From assembly GCF_021245805.1 (NCBI RefSeq), contig NZ_JAJJNF010000010.1:45428-109427 (forward strand): DNA of 64,000 nucleotides, given 5' to 3'. A model generated the notes under the pieces. That model had not been told where the DNA came from, did no database searches, and saw only the letters and a list, made by a program, of their open reading frames with translations. Shown here piece by piece: positions 1-7,744 of this stretch. Every line of letters begins with the position of its first letter. Position 1 is the first letter of the stretch. The stretch is from Mangrovimonas futianensis. Its GTDB lineage: Bacteria > Bacteroidota > Bacteroidia > Flavobacteriales > Flavobacteriaceae. Both the position numbers and the translations under genes were made by a program.

Positions 1-282
1 ATCTTCAAGCAGTTGATTTAAAGCTATTAACTTATCCTCCACTTGCTCACTTATCACATTTTTATCTATAGTTTTCTGCTCCGCCTGTGAGGCAAACTGT
101 AAGGCACACATGGCCAAAACATCTTGTTTATCTCTAACGGAATAACTTTGCTCAAATTGTCTAATCATGGCCTCAATTTTTTTTGATGCCTTACGTAGAC
201 CTTCTTCCTGACTTGGATGAATAGTCAACGGATATACTCTGTTTGCTATCGAAAGCTTGATTTTTAGCTTATCATCCGCCAT
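1..282 (-). CDS. zapA: Cell division protein ZapA, 3' part cut by window edge
   Basis: Reading the minus strand from the ATG at 282 gives 94 codons that run off the left edge without a stop. The product starts MADDKLKIKLSIANRVYPL and continues with a typical ZapA N-terminal globular domain followed by a helical segment. ZapA binds FtsZ and promotes bundling of protofilaments at the division ring in the cytoplasm. The gene lies 18 bp downstream of a small coiled-coil gene on the same strand, an arrangement common in Bacteroidota. The identification is from sequence resemblance; the C terminus is not in the window. Confidence 0.85.
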   Translation of the reverse strand, partial: MADDKLKIKLSIANRVYPLTIHPSQEEGLRKASKKIEAMIRQFEQSYSVRDKQDVLAMCALQFASQAEQKTIDKNVISEQVEDKLIALNQLLED

Positions 283-300
283 GAAATCCGTTTTTTGACA

Positions 301-591
301 TTATTCGGACAACTGTGCTATACAATGGTCAATTTCCCGAATCAATGAATTTATTTTGAGCTTGGTCTCTCTTTTATTATTGTCACTACCAAGCATTGTA
401 TTAGCTACCTTTAAAGCTTCGTATTTTTCTTTCCAAGAAGTAATTTCATTCTCCTTTTCTTGAAGCTCTAAGCGAGATGATTGAAGCTGATGTTCCAATT
501 TTTGATTGTTCTCCTTTAGCACTTCCATTCTATTTAAAACCTTATTAATTCTGGTTTCTAAAGTGCTGACAATCTCTTCAATCTTGCTCAT
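301..591 (-). CDS. Small coiled-coil protein upstream of zapA (ZapB-like role possible)
   Basis: This 96-residue protein is almost entirely predicted coiled coil (residues 5-75, rich in E, K, L, N and Q), with no signal peptide or membrane segment. It is transcribed with zapA, 18 bp apart. A short coiled-coil gene next to zapA is usual in flavobacteria, and a ZapB-like structural role at the divisome is a reasonable inference, but I see no diagnostic motif. The ATG at 591 is the first in frame. Confidence 0.7.
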   Translation of the reverse strand: MSKIEEIVSTLETRINKVLNRMEVLKENNQKLEHQLQSSRLELQEKENEITSWKEKYEALKVANTMLGSDNNKRETKLKINSLIREIDHCIAQLSE

Positions 592-715
592 TGGCTAACG
601 CAATACTATTAAGACAAAGTTAATATACCTTACTATAAATAACAATTGTTTTTAAATAAAATTGTGAAGAACCTATCTCAATAGACTTTATTATGGCCTT
701 CAAGCGTTTAGTGTT

Positions 716-745
716 TTGACAAGTGACCTCAAATTAATAATTTTA
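716..745 (+). promoter_or_regulatory. Putative flavobacterial promoter for the M23 peptidase gene
   Basis: A TTG at 716-718 is followed after 19 bp by TAATTTTA at 738-745, close to the Bacteroidota pattern TTG-N17-23-TAnnTTTG. Transcription would begin near 752, leaving a leader of about 10 nt before the ATG at 763. The call rests on pattern and spacing only. Confidence 0.4.
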
Positions 746-762
746 GCAACAATTAAAATTTT

Positions 763-2451
763 ATGAAATATACCCTAGCCTTATTCCTACTTTGTTCTCC
801 CTTATTGAAAGCTCAAAATATCTACCCTCAGGATTATTTTCAAAGTCCTCTGGATATAACCCTCGTGATGGCGGGGACATTTGCCGAATTACGCTCCAAT
901 CATTTCCATTCAGGAATAGATATTAAGACACAACAAGTAGAGGGCCTTAAGATTTATGCAGCGGCTGACGGATATATTAGTCGAATCAAAATTGCCCATT
1001 TTGGATATGGCAAAGCTATTTATATTACTCATCCCAATGGATATACCACCGTGTATGCCCATTTGCAAAGATTGAGTCCCACTCTCGAAGCTTACATTAA
1101 AAAACTGCAATACGAACAAGAAAGTTATGAAGTGGAGGTCTTCCCTAATCCTGATGAGTTATTAGTTTCTAAAGGAGAGGTCGTTGCCTACAGTGGTAAT
1201 ACAGGAAGTTCTGGTGGCCCGCACCTTCATTTCGAAATTCGTGATAATGCGGAGCGCCCTATTAACCCTATGTTATTTGGACTTGACATCAAAGACACCA
1301 CTCCTCCTTTCATTAAAAATGTTTATGCCTACCCAATTGGATCAGATTCCCATATTAACAAATCCAACGAAAAGCAAAAATTGCGTTTAATTCGACAACC
1401 CAACAATGATTATGTAGTGGAAAATGTAGAGGCTTATGGGAAAATTGGATTTGCCATTGAAGCAAATGATAGACAAGATTTGGCTTATAACAATAACGGC
1501 CTATACAATATCCAAACCTTTATGAATGGAAATCAAAAGATTGAAATTGATTTTCACAAATTTTCGTTTGATGAATCAAGCCATATCAATCGTTTCATTG
1601 ATTATGAGCAATATATCAATGAAAAACACCGACTACAAAAACTATATAGGGACACAAACAACCCCTTGAGCATTTATAAAAATTTGGATGATGAAGGGTA
1701 TTTACAAATTCAAGATAGCACATCTTCCATTTATAAGGTCAAAGTTTCCGATTATAAGAACAATAATACTTGGCTTACAATCAATATCAAAGGAAAAAAA
1801 TACGATACCATTAAAAAAGAGGAACCTTTTAAATCCAATTACTTTATATACGCGAATAAAACCAACGAATTGGTACATGACAAAGTAGCTGTAGAATTTC
1901 CTTCCAACACCTTTTATGAGGATTTTTACATGGATTTTGCCCAAACCAATGATACCATTAAACTGCATGATGAATCTATTGCAGCCCAAAAGTATTTTAC
2001 AATCACCTATGATCTCAGCCATTACAAACCCGAAGATTTAGAGCAGCTTTACATTGGCCGTTTGGTAGGCTACTACAAACGTCCTTATTATAGCTCCACA
2101 AAAAAAGAGGGTCACATACTTTCTACACGAACCAAAACGTTAGGTATTTATGCCTTAGCGAAAGATACAGTGGATCCCACCATCAAGCCCATCAATTTTT
2201 CAGATGGAAAATGGGTAAGCAACTTTAGGTATTTAAAATTAAAAATTGAGGATAAGGAATCTGGAATTTCTAAATACCGAGCTACGGTAAATGGGAAATT
2301 TATTTTAATGGAATACGAATATAAAGATGACATGTTAACCTTTGATTTTAATGATAATGTCATCACAGAAACCGAAAACAATTTAAAAGTCATCGTAACG
2401 GATAATGTCGGAAATAGTAGTACATTTGAAGCTACATTTTATAGAAAATAA
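763..2451 (+). CDS. M23 family metallopeptidase (LytM/lysostaphin-like)
   Basis: This 562-residue exported protein has a signal peptide (about residues 1-18, ending at LKAQ). The peptidase domain lies at about 30-165 and carries the zinc ligands HSGID (H49, D53) and HLH (H154, H156) in the usual SGGPHLHFEIR context. Family members cut peptidoglycan cross-bridges or stem peptides in the periplasm. The remaining 390 residues form a long C-terminal region of probable beta domains that I do not recognise. A TonB-dependent receptor gene starts 9 bp downstream, so the two probably share a transcript. Confidence 0.9.
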   Translation: MKYTLALFLLCSPLLKAQNIYPQDYFQSPLDITLVMAGTFAELRSNHFHSGIDIKTQQVEGLKIYAAADGYISRIKIAHFGYGKAIYITHPNGYTTVYAHLQRLSPTLEAYIKKLQYEQESYEVEVFPNPDELLVSKGEVVAYSGNTGSSGGPHLHFEIRDNAERPINPMLFGLDIKDTTPPFIKNVYAYPIGSDSHINKSNEKQKLRLIRQPNNDYVVENVEAYGKIGFAIEANDRQDLAYNNNGLYNIQTFMNGNQKIEIDFHKFSFDESSHINRFIDYEQYINEKHRLQKLYRDTNNPLSIYKNLDDEGYLQIQDSTSSIYKVKVSDYKNNNTWLTINIKGKKYDTIKKEEPFKSNYFIYANKTNELVHDKVAVEFPSNTFYEDFYMDFAQTNDTIKLHDESIAAQKYFTITYDLSHYKPEDLEQLYIGRLVGYYKRPYYSSTKKEGHILSTRTKTLGIYALAKDTVDPTIKPINFSDGKWVSNFRYLKLKIEDKESGISKYRATVNGKFILMEYEYKDDMLTFDFNDNVITETENNLKVIVTDNVGNSSTFEATFYRK

Positions 2452-2459
2452 ACCAACTA

Positions 2460-4919
2460 TTGAAATCACTAATCTGCTATTTAGGTCTTATTCTATTAGT
2501 TCCTGTTTTAGGTTTTTCTCAACAAGGTATACTGAAAGGAATCATCCTAGACGAAAAAAATGCCCCAGTTGAAGATGTCAACATTCAAGCGGGTGATGTA
2601 GGAACGACCACCAATGAAAATGGTTTTTTTATTTTAAAAATTCCGGCAAACAAAGAGATAACGGTTCAATTTACACACATTGCGTTCCAGAAAATTTCGG
2701 CCACTTTTAAGTTGGAAAGTGGTGAATCCATGGAATTCAATCCGGTCATGAATGCCTCAACCGAGCAAATTTCAACTGTGGTCATTACTGGCAGAAAACG
2801 AAAGGATGTACAAGGGATAGTCACTTTAGAACCAGAAACAATTCGTTTAATACCGGGAGCCAATCCTGGTGTTGAAAACATATTGCAAACCTTACCCGGA
2901 GTAAGCAGCAACAACGAATTGAGTACTCAGTATTCGGTACGCGGAGGTAACTTTGATGAGAATTTGGTCTATGTCAACGGCATTCAAGTGTATCGTCCAT
3001 TTTTGATTCGTTCAGGGCAACAAGAAGGCTTGAGCTTTGTGAATACCGATATGGTTCATAATGTCGATTTCTCCGCCGGTGGATTTCAGGCTAAATATGG
3101 GGATAAATTATCTTCGGTATTAGACATTACTTACAGACAACCCACGGAATTTGGTATCACAACCGATTTGAGTCTTTTAGGAGGAAGTTTGACTGCTGAA
3201 GGCATTTCAAAAGATTCCAAGTTTCAAGCCATTGCAGGAGTGCGATATCGTGACAACAGTTTATTGGTGGACGCGAAGGAAACCGAAACCAATTACCATC
3301 CGGTATTTGTAGATTTCCAAACCTATCTCACCTATAGTTTTTCAGATAAGTTTCAGTTGAGTTTTTTAGGAAACGCCTCTTTAAACAAGTATGATTATGA
3401 ACCCTTGACCAGACAAACCAATTTTGGAACCCTGGAAAACCCCATGGCTCTTTTGGTTTTTTATGAAGGCCAAGAGAAAGACCAATACCAAACACTGTTT
3501 GGTGCTTTAAAGGGAACCTACCAATTAAATGATCAGGTAACGCTGGAGCTTATTGCTTCCAAATATCACACTACAGAGGAAGAATATTTTGACATTTTGG
3601 CTCAATACCGTCTAGGTGAAGTAAACACCAATATTGGAGATGAAGATTTAGGTGAAGTTCAATTTAGCGAAGGAATTGGCGGACAATTAACTCACGGAAG
3701 AAATGACTTAGATGCCCTTATTGCCAACCTAGAGCACAAAGGAAGCTATGAAAAAGAAAACAACCATTTTGAATGGTCCTTAAAGTATACAAAGGAAGAT
3801 ATTAGGGATCGATTGGTGGAATGGGAAGTCATTGATTCTGCTGGTTTTTCAATCAATCCCCCAAGTAGTGATGCTTTCAATGAACAACCTTATACACCTT
3901 ATGAAGGCCCCTTGGAAGCTTACAGTAATGTGAGATCTAGAAATAATACAACTATAGATAGGCTACAAGCTTATTTGCAATATAGTCGCAGAACCAAAAT
4001 AGGAACACATGATGTTTGGTTTAATATTGGAGGCCGTGTTCACAACTGGACGGTAGATGGAGATAATTTGGAAAAAAACACTCAAACTGTAATTAGTCCG
4101 AGAGCACAGTTCGCCATAAAACCAAATTGGAATAAAGACATGCTATTTCGGTTAGGAACAGGTCTATATTACCAACCACCATTTTACCGAGAACTAAGAG
4201 ATTCAACTGGGATGGTTCAACCCGATGTCAAAGCACAAAAGTCTTTACATGTAGTTTTAGGAAATGAATACAGTTTCAATATGTGGGAACGCCCTTTTAA
4301 ACTGACTACCGAAGCCTATTACAAACATCTTACAGATGTAAACCCTTACACCATTGAAAATGTTAGGATACGCTATAGGGCAAAAAACAATGCGACCGCT
4401 TATGCTTATGGATTGGACCTAAGATTAAATGGTGAATTTGTCCCCGGAACAGAATCTTGGTTTAGCTTTGGCTACCTAAAAACCGAAGAAAACATAGACA
4501 ACCGCGGGTATATTTCTAGACCTACAGACCAGCGCCTAAAATTTGCAGCTCTCTTCCAAGATTATGTGCCTGTACTTCCAAAAATGAAGATGTATTTGAA
4601 TTTGGTTTACAATACAGGGCTTCCTGGTGGTTCTCCAAGCTACGCAGACCCATATGTTTATCAAACCCGACTGCCTGATTATAAAAGAGCTGATTTAGGA
4701 CTTTCCTACGTATTAGTAGAACGTAATGAGACCTTTGATAAGGGTTGGAAAAAACCATTCAAGTATCTTTCTTTAGGTTTTGAAATATTCAATTTATTTG
4801 ACGTTCAAAACTCCATTACCAATACATGGGTAAGAGATGTTTATAGTAAGAGACAGTACGCTATTCCAAACTACCTCACCCCACGAGTTTTTAACGTGAG
4901 ATTATCAGCCAAATTATAA
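2460..4919 (+). CDS. TonB-dependent receptor with carboxypeptidase-like regulatory domain
   Basis: The 819-residue protein has a signal peptide (1-20). A CarboxypepD_reg-like beta-sandwich follows at about 22-105 (GILKGIILDEKNAPVEDVNI). Next is a plug domain at about 115-235 (LPGVSSNNELSTQYSVRGG) and then a 22-strand-type barrel. It imports a ligand across the outer membrane using TonB energy; the ligand cannot be inferred. No SusD partner gene is adjacent, so this is not a polysaccharide-utilisation pair. The start appears to be TTG at 2460, nine bases after the stop of the M23 gene, because no in-frame ATG fits the signal peptide. Confidence 0.88.
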   Translation: MKSLICYLGLILLVPVLGFSQQGILKGIILDEKNAPVEDVNIQAGDVGTTTNENGFFILKIPANKEITVQFTHIAFQKISATFKLESGESMEFNPVMNASTEQISTVVITGRKRKDVQGIVTLEPETIRLIPGANPGVENILQTLPGVSSNNELSTQYSVRGGNFDENLVYVNGIQVYRPFLIRSGQQEGLSFVNTDMVHNVDFSAGGFQAKYGDKLSSVLDITYRQPTEFGITTDLSLLGGSLTAEGISKDSKFQAIAGVRYRDNSLLVDAKETETNYHPVFVDFQTYLTYSFSDKFQLSFLGNASLNKYDYEPLTRQTNFGTLENPMALLVFYEGQEKDQYQTLFGALKGTYQLNDQVTLELIASKYHTTEEEYFDILAQYRLGEVNTNIGDEDLGEVQFSEGIGGQLTHGRNDLDALIANLEHKGSYEKENNHFEWSLKYTKEDIRDRLVEWEVIDSAGFSINPPSSDAFNEQPYTPYEGPLEAYSNVRSRNNTTIDRLQAYLQYSRRTKIGTHDVWFNIGGRVHNWTVDGDNLEKNTQTVISPRAQFAIKPNWNKDMLFRLGTGLYYQPPFYRELRDSTGMVQPDVKAQKSLHVVLGNEYSFNMWERPFKLTTEAYYKHLTDVNPYTIENVRIRYRAKNNATAYAYGLDLRLNGEFVPGTESWFSFGYLKTEENIDNRGYISRPTDQRLKFAALFQDYVPVLPKMKMYLNLVYNTGLPGGSPSYADPYVYQTRLPDYKRADLGLSYVLVERNETFDKGWKKPFKYLSLGFEIFNLFDVQNSITNTWVRDVYSKRQYAIPNYLTPRVFNVRLSAKL

Positions 4920-4923
4920 TCTC

Positions 4924-4950
4924 TTGATTTTGCTATTTTTCTTATCTTAG
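4924..4950 (+). promoter_or_regulatory. Putative promoter for the DUF2007 gene
   Basis: TTG at 4924-4926 and TATCTTAG at 4943-4950 are 16 bp apart, resembling the flavobacterial -33/-7 arrangement. The ATG follows at 4974. Pattern match only. Confidence 0.35.
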
Positions 4951-4973
4951 AGTATTAGTTAAATAATACACCT

Positions 4974-5186
4974 ATGATCTGGAAGACCGTAAAAAAGGCG
5001 CACAATGAATCTGAATTATTGGTTTTGAAAAGCCGGTTGGAATCAGAAGGAATTCCTTGTTTTTTAAGAAATCAATTTACAACCCAAGTGATGAATTACA
5101 TGCCCACCTTCTTGGTGGAACTTCAGGTACCAGAAACAGATTATGCCATGGCCATGGAAATAATGGACGAGATAGAAACACATTAG
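4974..5186 (+). CDS. DUF2007 domain protein (putative signal-transducing)
   Basis: This 70-residue cytoplasmic protein reads as a single DUF2007 domain. It has the typical opening (WKTVKKAHNESELLVLKSRLE), the GIPCFLRNQ strand, and an end in VPETDYAMAMEIMDE. The fold is ferredoxin-like and related to PII/ACT-type regulators; the ligand is unknown. It has its own probable promoter and is separated by 157 bp from the next gene. Confidence 0.8.
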   Translation: MIWKTVKKAHNESELLVLKSRLESEGIPCFLRNQFTTQVMNYMPTFLVELQVPETDYAMAMEIMDEIETH

Positions 5187-5276
5187 TTTTCATTTGTCTA
5201 TTGATTTTCAATTTTAAATTGAAAATATGGAAATTCGGAAATAAAAATCCAAGCTTTCTGAGGATTTACTATTTCA

Positions 5277-5307
5277 TTGAAATTATCTATTCCTTTTAGT
5301 ATCTTTA
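5277..5307 (+). promoter_or_regulatory. Putative promoter for the EutB-EutC fusion gene
   Basis: TTG at 5277-5279 and TATCTTTA at 5300-5307 are 20 bp apart, a good flavobacterial -33/-7 match. The predicted transcript start near 5314 lies only about 9 nt before the in-frame GTG at 5323 but 30 nt before the ATG at 5344, which supports the ATG. Confidence 0.45.
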
Positions 5308-5343
5308 AGACTAACTGATTTTGTGAAAGTTAACTTTAGAGCT

Positions 5344-7674
5344 ATGGACAGGAAAGATTTTTTAAAACAAACCGGTTTGATTGGGGCCTCGGTATTGTTA
5401 CTCAACCGATGTCAAATGTTCAGTCCTGCCCAGACTACCACCAAAGAAAATCAGGCTGTAACTATTGAAAAACCAAACGGTAAAGAAGACATATTTCAAT
5501 ATATCCAAAGAAAAAAGGGAGCTTTTGATAGAGTGCTTTACAAACAAATTTTAGGGTCGGCCAATGAATTCAAAGAGGGCGATCAAACTATAAAAGTGGC
5601 AGCCACCAGTCCCAGTTCCAGATTACATGCTCGCGAATTGTTGGGCAATACATCATTAAAAAACCTCAATCAACATCCAGTTTATGAAGATGACCTCTTT
5701 AAATTCATCCAAAATTCAACATTACCAGATGAAACCATCCAAGATTGGACTATAAATGATTTAAAGACATTCGTTTTATCAAAACCAGAAGAAGAAATCA
5801 ATATGATTATGCCTAGTTTATCTAGCGATATAATAGCTTGTTTGGTTAAATTGATGACTAATAAAGAGTTGATTCAAATAAGTCAAAAGGTATTCAATCC
5901 GTTACCGGATTCCAAAATAGGAAGTAAAGGATACATGGGTGCCCGTGTACAGCCCAACTCCCCTACTGATAATATTGAAGATATATCCTGGCAAGTTTTT
6001 AACGCTTGGTCCTATGCCGTAGGCGATGTAGTTTTGGGAACCAACCCTGTTAGTAGCAATCCAACTTCTGTGGCAAAAGTTGAAGCAGCCTTACTTGATA
6101 TTATTCAAACCTTTCAACTAGAAACCACTATTCCTAATTGCGTGTTATCCCATGTAGATGTTCAAGCAGAAGTAGAAAACATGTATCCGGGAACAACGGG
6201 GATTTGGTTTCAAAGCATCGCAGGAACTGTTAATGCTAACAAAACCTTTGATGTAACTATTGATAAAATCCTCCAATATGCCTCTGAAAGAAATGGTCAA
6301 TTTGGATTTTATGCTGAAACAGGTCAAGGTGCCGACCTTACCAATGGCCATAGTGAAGGATTTGACATGGTCATGCACGAATCTAGAAAATATGGATTCT
6401 TAAGAGGGTTAAAATATAAGATTAATGAGATCAAAAAAGATAACAACTCATGGGTACATGTTAATGATGTAGCAGGTTTTATTGGACCCGAAGTCTTTAA
6501 ATCAAAAGAACAGTTGGTAAGATGCTGCCTAGAAGATACGGTTATGGGTAAACTGCATGGACTCACCATAGGTTTGGATATCTGCTCCACGCTTCATATG
6601 GATATCAACCTAGAAGATCTTGATTGGTGCATTGAGCAAGTCATGCCCACTAATCCAGCATATCTTATGGCGTTACCTACTAAAAATGACCCCATGCTTA
6701 GTTACCTAACTACCGCCTTTAGCAATCATGTAAAGATTAGGAATCAATTTGGTTATCGTGTAAACGATGCCATGTGGGACTTTTTCAAACACATTGAAGT
6801 CATTGACGAGCTAGGAAATCCTACCGAACATTTTGGAGACCCCATTTGGGTTTATTATAAATATCAAAAAGCAAAAGGAGATGTTAGATCTTATGAGATA
6901 ATTACTGAAGAAGGTCGAGCCTGTATCGATAGAATAGAAAAACGAGGGGTGTCAATTGCACAAGGCTATGGGGAAAATCCTTGGGATTTGGAACCAAAAT
7001 TAGATGCCAAAGTACATCAACTGTATGAAGATGCCAAAATCAGTCTTTGGACGGAAATGTCGTCAGAATTTATTCAAACCATTCCTGCCGCCTACCCTAT
7101 TATTACACAAGCACAAAACCGAAAGGATTATGTTTATCATCCTGCTACTGGTGAGCGCTTATCTGAAAGTTCTATAGATAAATTAAAACGACTCAAAGAC
7201 ACTTGGGAAAGCTCAGCTCCTGATATTCAGATTATCATTTCTGATGGTCTTAATGTAAGAGCACTTCAAGACACTGGTCATTTGCAACCCTATTTAACCG
7301 AATTAATTCAAGGTATTACTGAATATGGATTCAGCTTGAGTGAACAACATTTGGTCATCACCCACGGAAGAGTAAGAGCTGGTTATGCCTGTGGCGAACA
7401 TTTATTTGGTACTTCAAATCATGTAAATAAATATCATGGAATTATTCATATCATTGGGGAAAGACCGGGCTCTGGACATCACAATTTCTCAGCTTATATA
7501 AGTGTAGCATCAACAGGTTTATGGCACAAAAAAGGAGGTGTAGATCATGATATTACCAGAGTGATATCTGGTATTTCAGATACTGCATTGAAACCTCAAG
7601 AAGCTGCCAAGGAAACAATGACCCTTATAGACATCCTATTTAAATCTCAACACAGCAAACAGCAGGTTTCATAA
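5344..7674 (+). CDS. Fused ethanolamine ammonia-lyase EutB-EutC with export-like N terminus
   Basis: The product (776 residues from the ATG at 5344) joins the large subunit EutB (about residues 30-500) to the small subunit EutC (about 540-770). EutB is recognised by RVQPNSPTDN and the SYAVGDVVLGTNPV stretch near residue 200. EutC is recognised by SDGLNVRAL near 632, then HGRVRAGYACGE and IGERPGSGHH near 704. The enzyme family uses adenosylcobalamin to convert ethanolamine to acetaldehyde and ammonia, normally as a cytoplasmic EutB6C6 complex of separate subunits. Here the N terminus DRKDFLKQTGLIGASVLLLN resembles a Tat-type signal with an RK instead of RR pair, which is unexpected. No other eut gene is nearby. 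A strong terminator follows. Confidence 0.85.
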   Translation: MDRKDFLKQTGLIGASVLLLNRCQMFSPAQTTTKENQAVTIEKPNGKEDIFQYIQRKKGAFDRVLYKQILGSANEFKEGDQTIKVAATSPSSRLHARELLGNTSLKNLNQHPVYEDDLFKFIQNSTLPDETIQDWTINDLKTFVLSKPEEEINMIMPSLSSDIIACLVKLMTNKELIQISQKVFNPLPDSKIGSKGYMGARVQPNSPTDNIEDISWQVFNAWSYAVGDVVLGTNPVSSNPTSVAKVEAALLDIIQTFQLETTIPNCVLSHVDVQAEVENMYPGTTGIWFQSIAGTVNANKTFDVTIDKILQYASERNGQFGFYAETGQGADLTNGHSEGFDMVMHESRKYGFLRGLKYKINEIKKDNNSWVHVNDVAGFIGPEVFKSKEQLVRCCLEDTVMGKLHGLTIGLDICSTLHMDINLEDLDWCIEQVMPTNPAYLMALPTKNDPMLSYLTTAFSNHVKIRNQFGYRVNDAMWDFFKHIEVIDELGNPTEHFGDPIWVYYKYQKAKGDVRSYEIITEEGRACIDRIEKRGVSIAQGYGENPWDLEPKLDAKVHQLYEDAKISLWTEMSSEFIQTIPAAYPIITQAQNRKDYVYHPATGERLSESSIDKLKRLKDTWESSAPDIQIIISDGLNVRALQDTGHLQPYLTELIQGITEYGFSLSEQHLVITHGRVRAGYACGEHLFGTSNHVNKYHGIIHIIGERPGSGHHNFSAYISVASTGLWHKKGGVDHDITRVISGISDTALKPQEAAKETMTLIDILFKSQHSKQQVS

Positions 7675-7693
7675 AACCAAATCCCCGAATAGT

Positions 7694-7723
7694 AAAAAAG
7701 CACTTCAATGGAAGTGCTTTTTT
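7694..7723. terminator. Bidirectional intrinsic terminator
   Basis: The stem GCACTTC/GAAGTGC (7700-7706 and 7711-7717) has a 4-nt AATG loop and is flanked by A6 on the left and T6 on the right, so it can terminate both the EutB-EutC gene and the convergent M16 peptidase gene. Confidence 0.9.
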
Positions 7724-7744
7724 ATTATTTATTCGAAATATTAA

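Noticed and set aside
2460..4919. Polysaccharide utilisation locus (SusC/D)
   Set aside because: The TonB-dependent receptor has no SusD neighbour and the nearest glycosidase is 6 kb away in its own unit.
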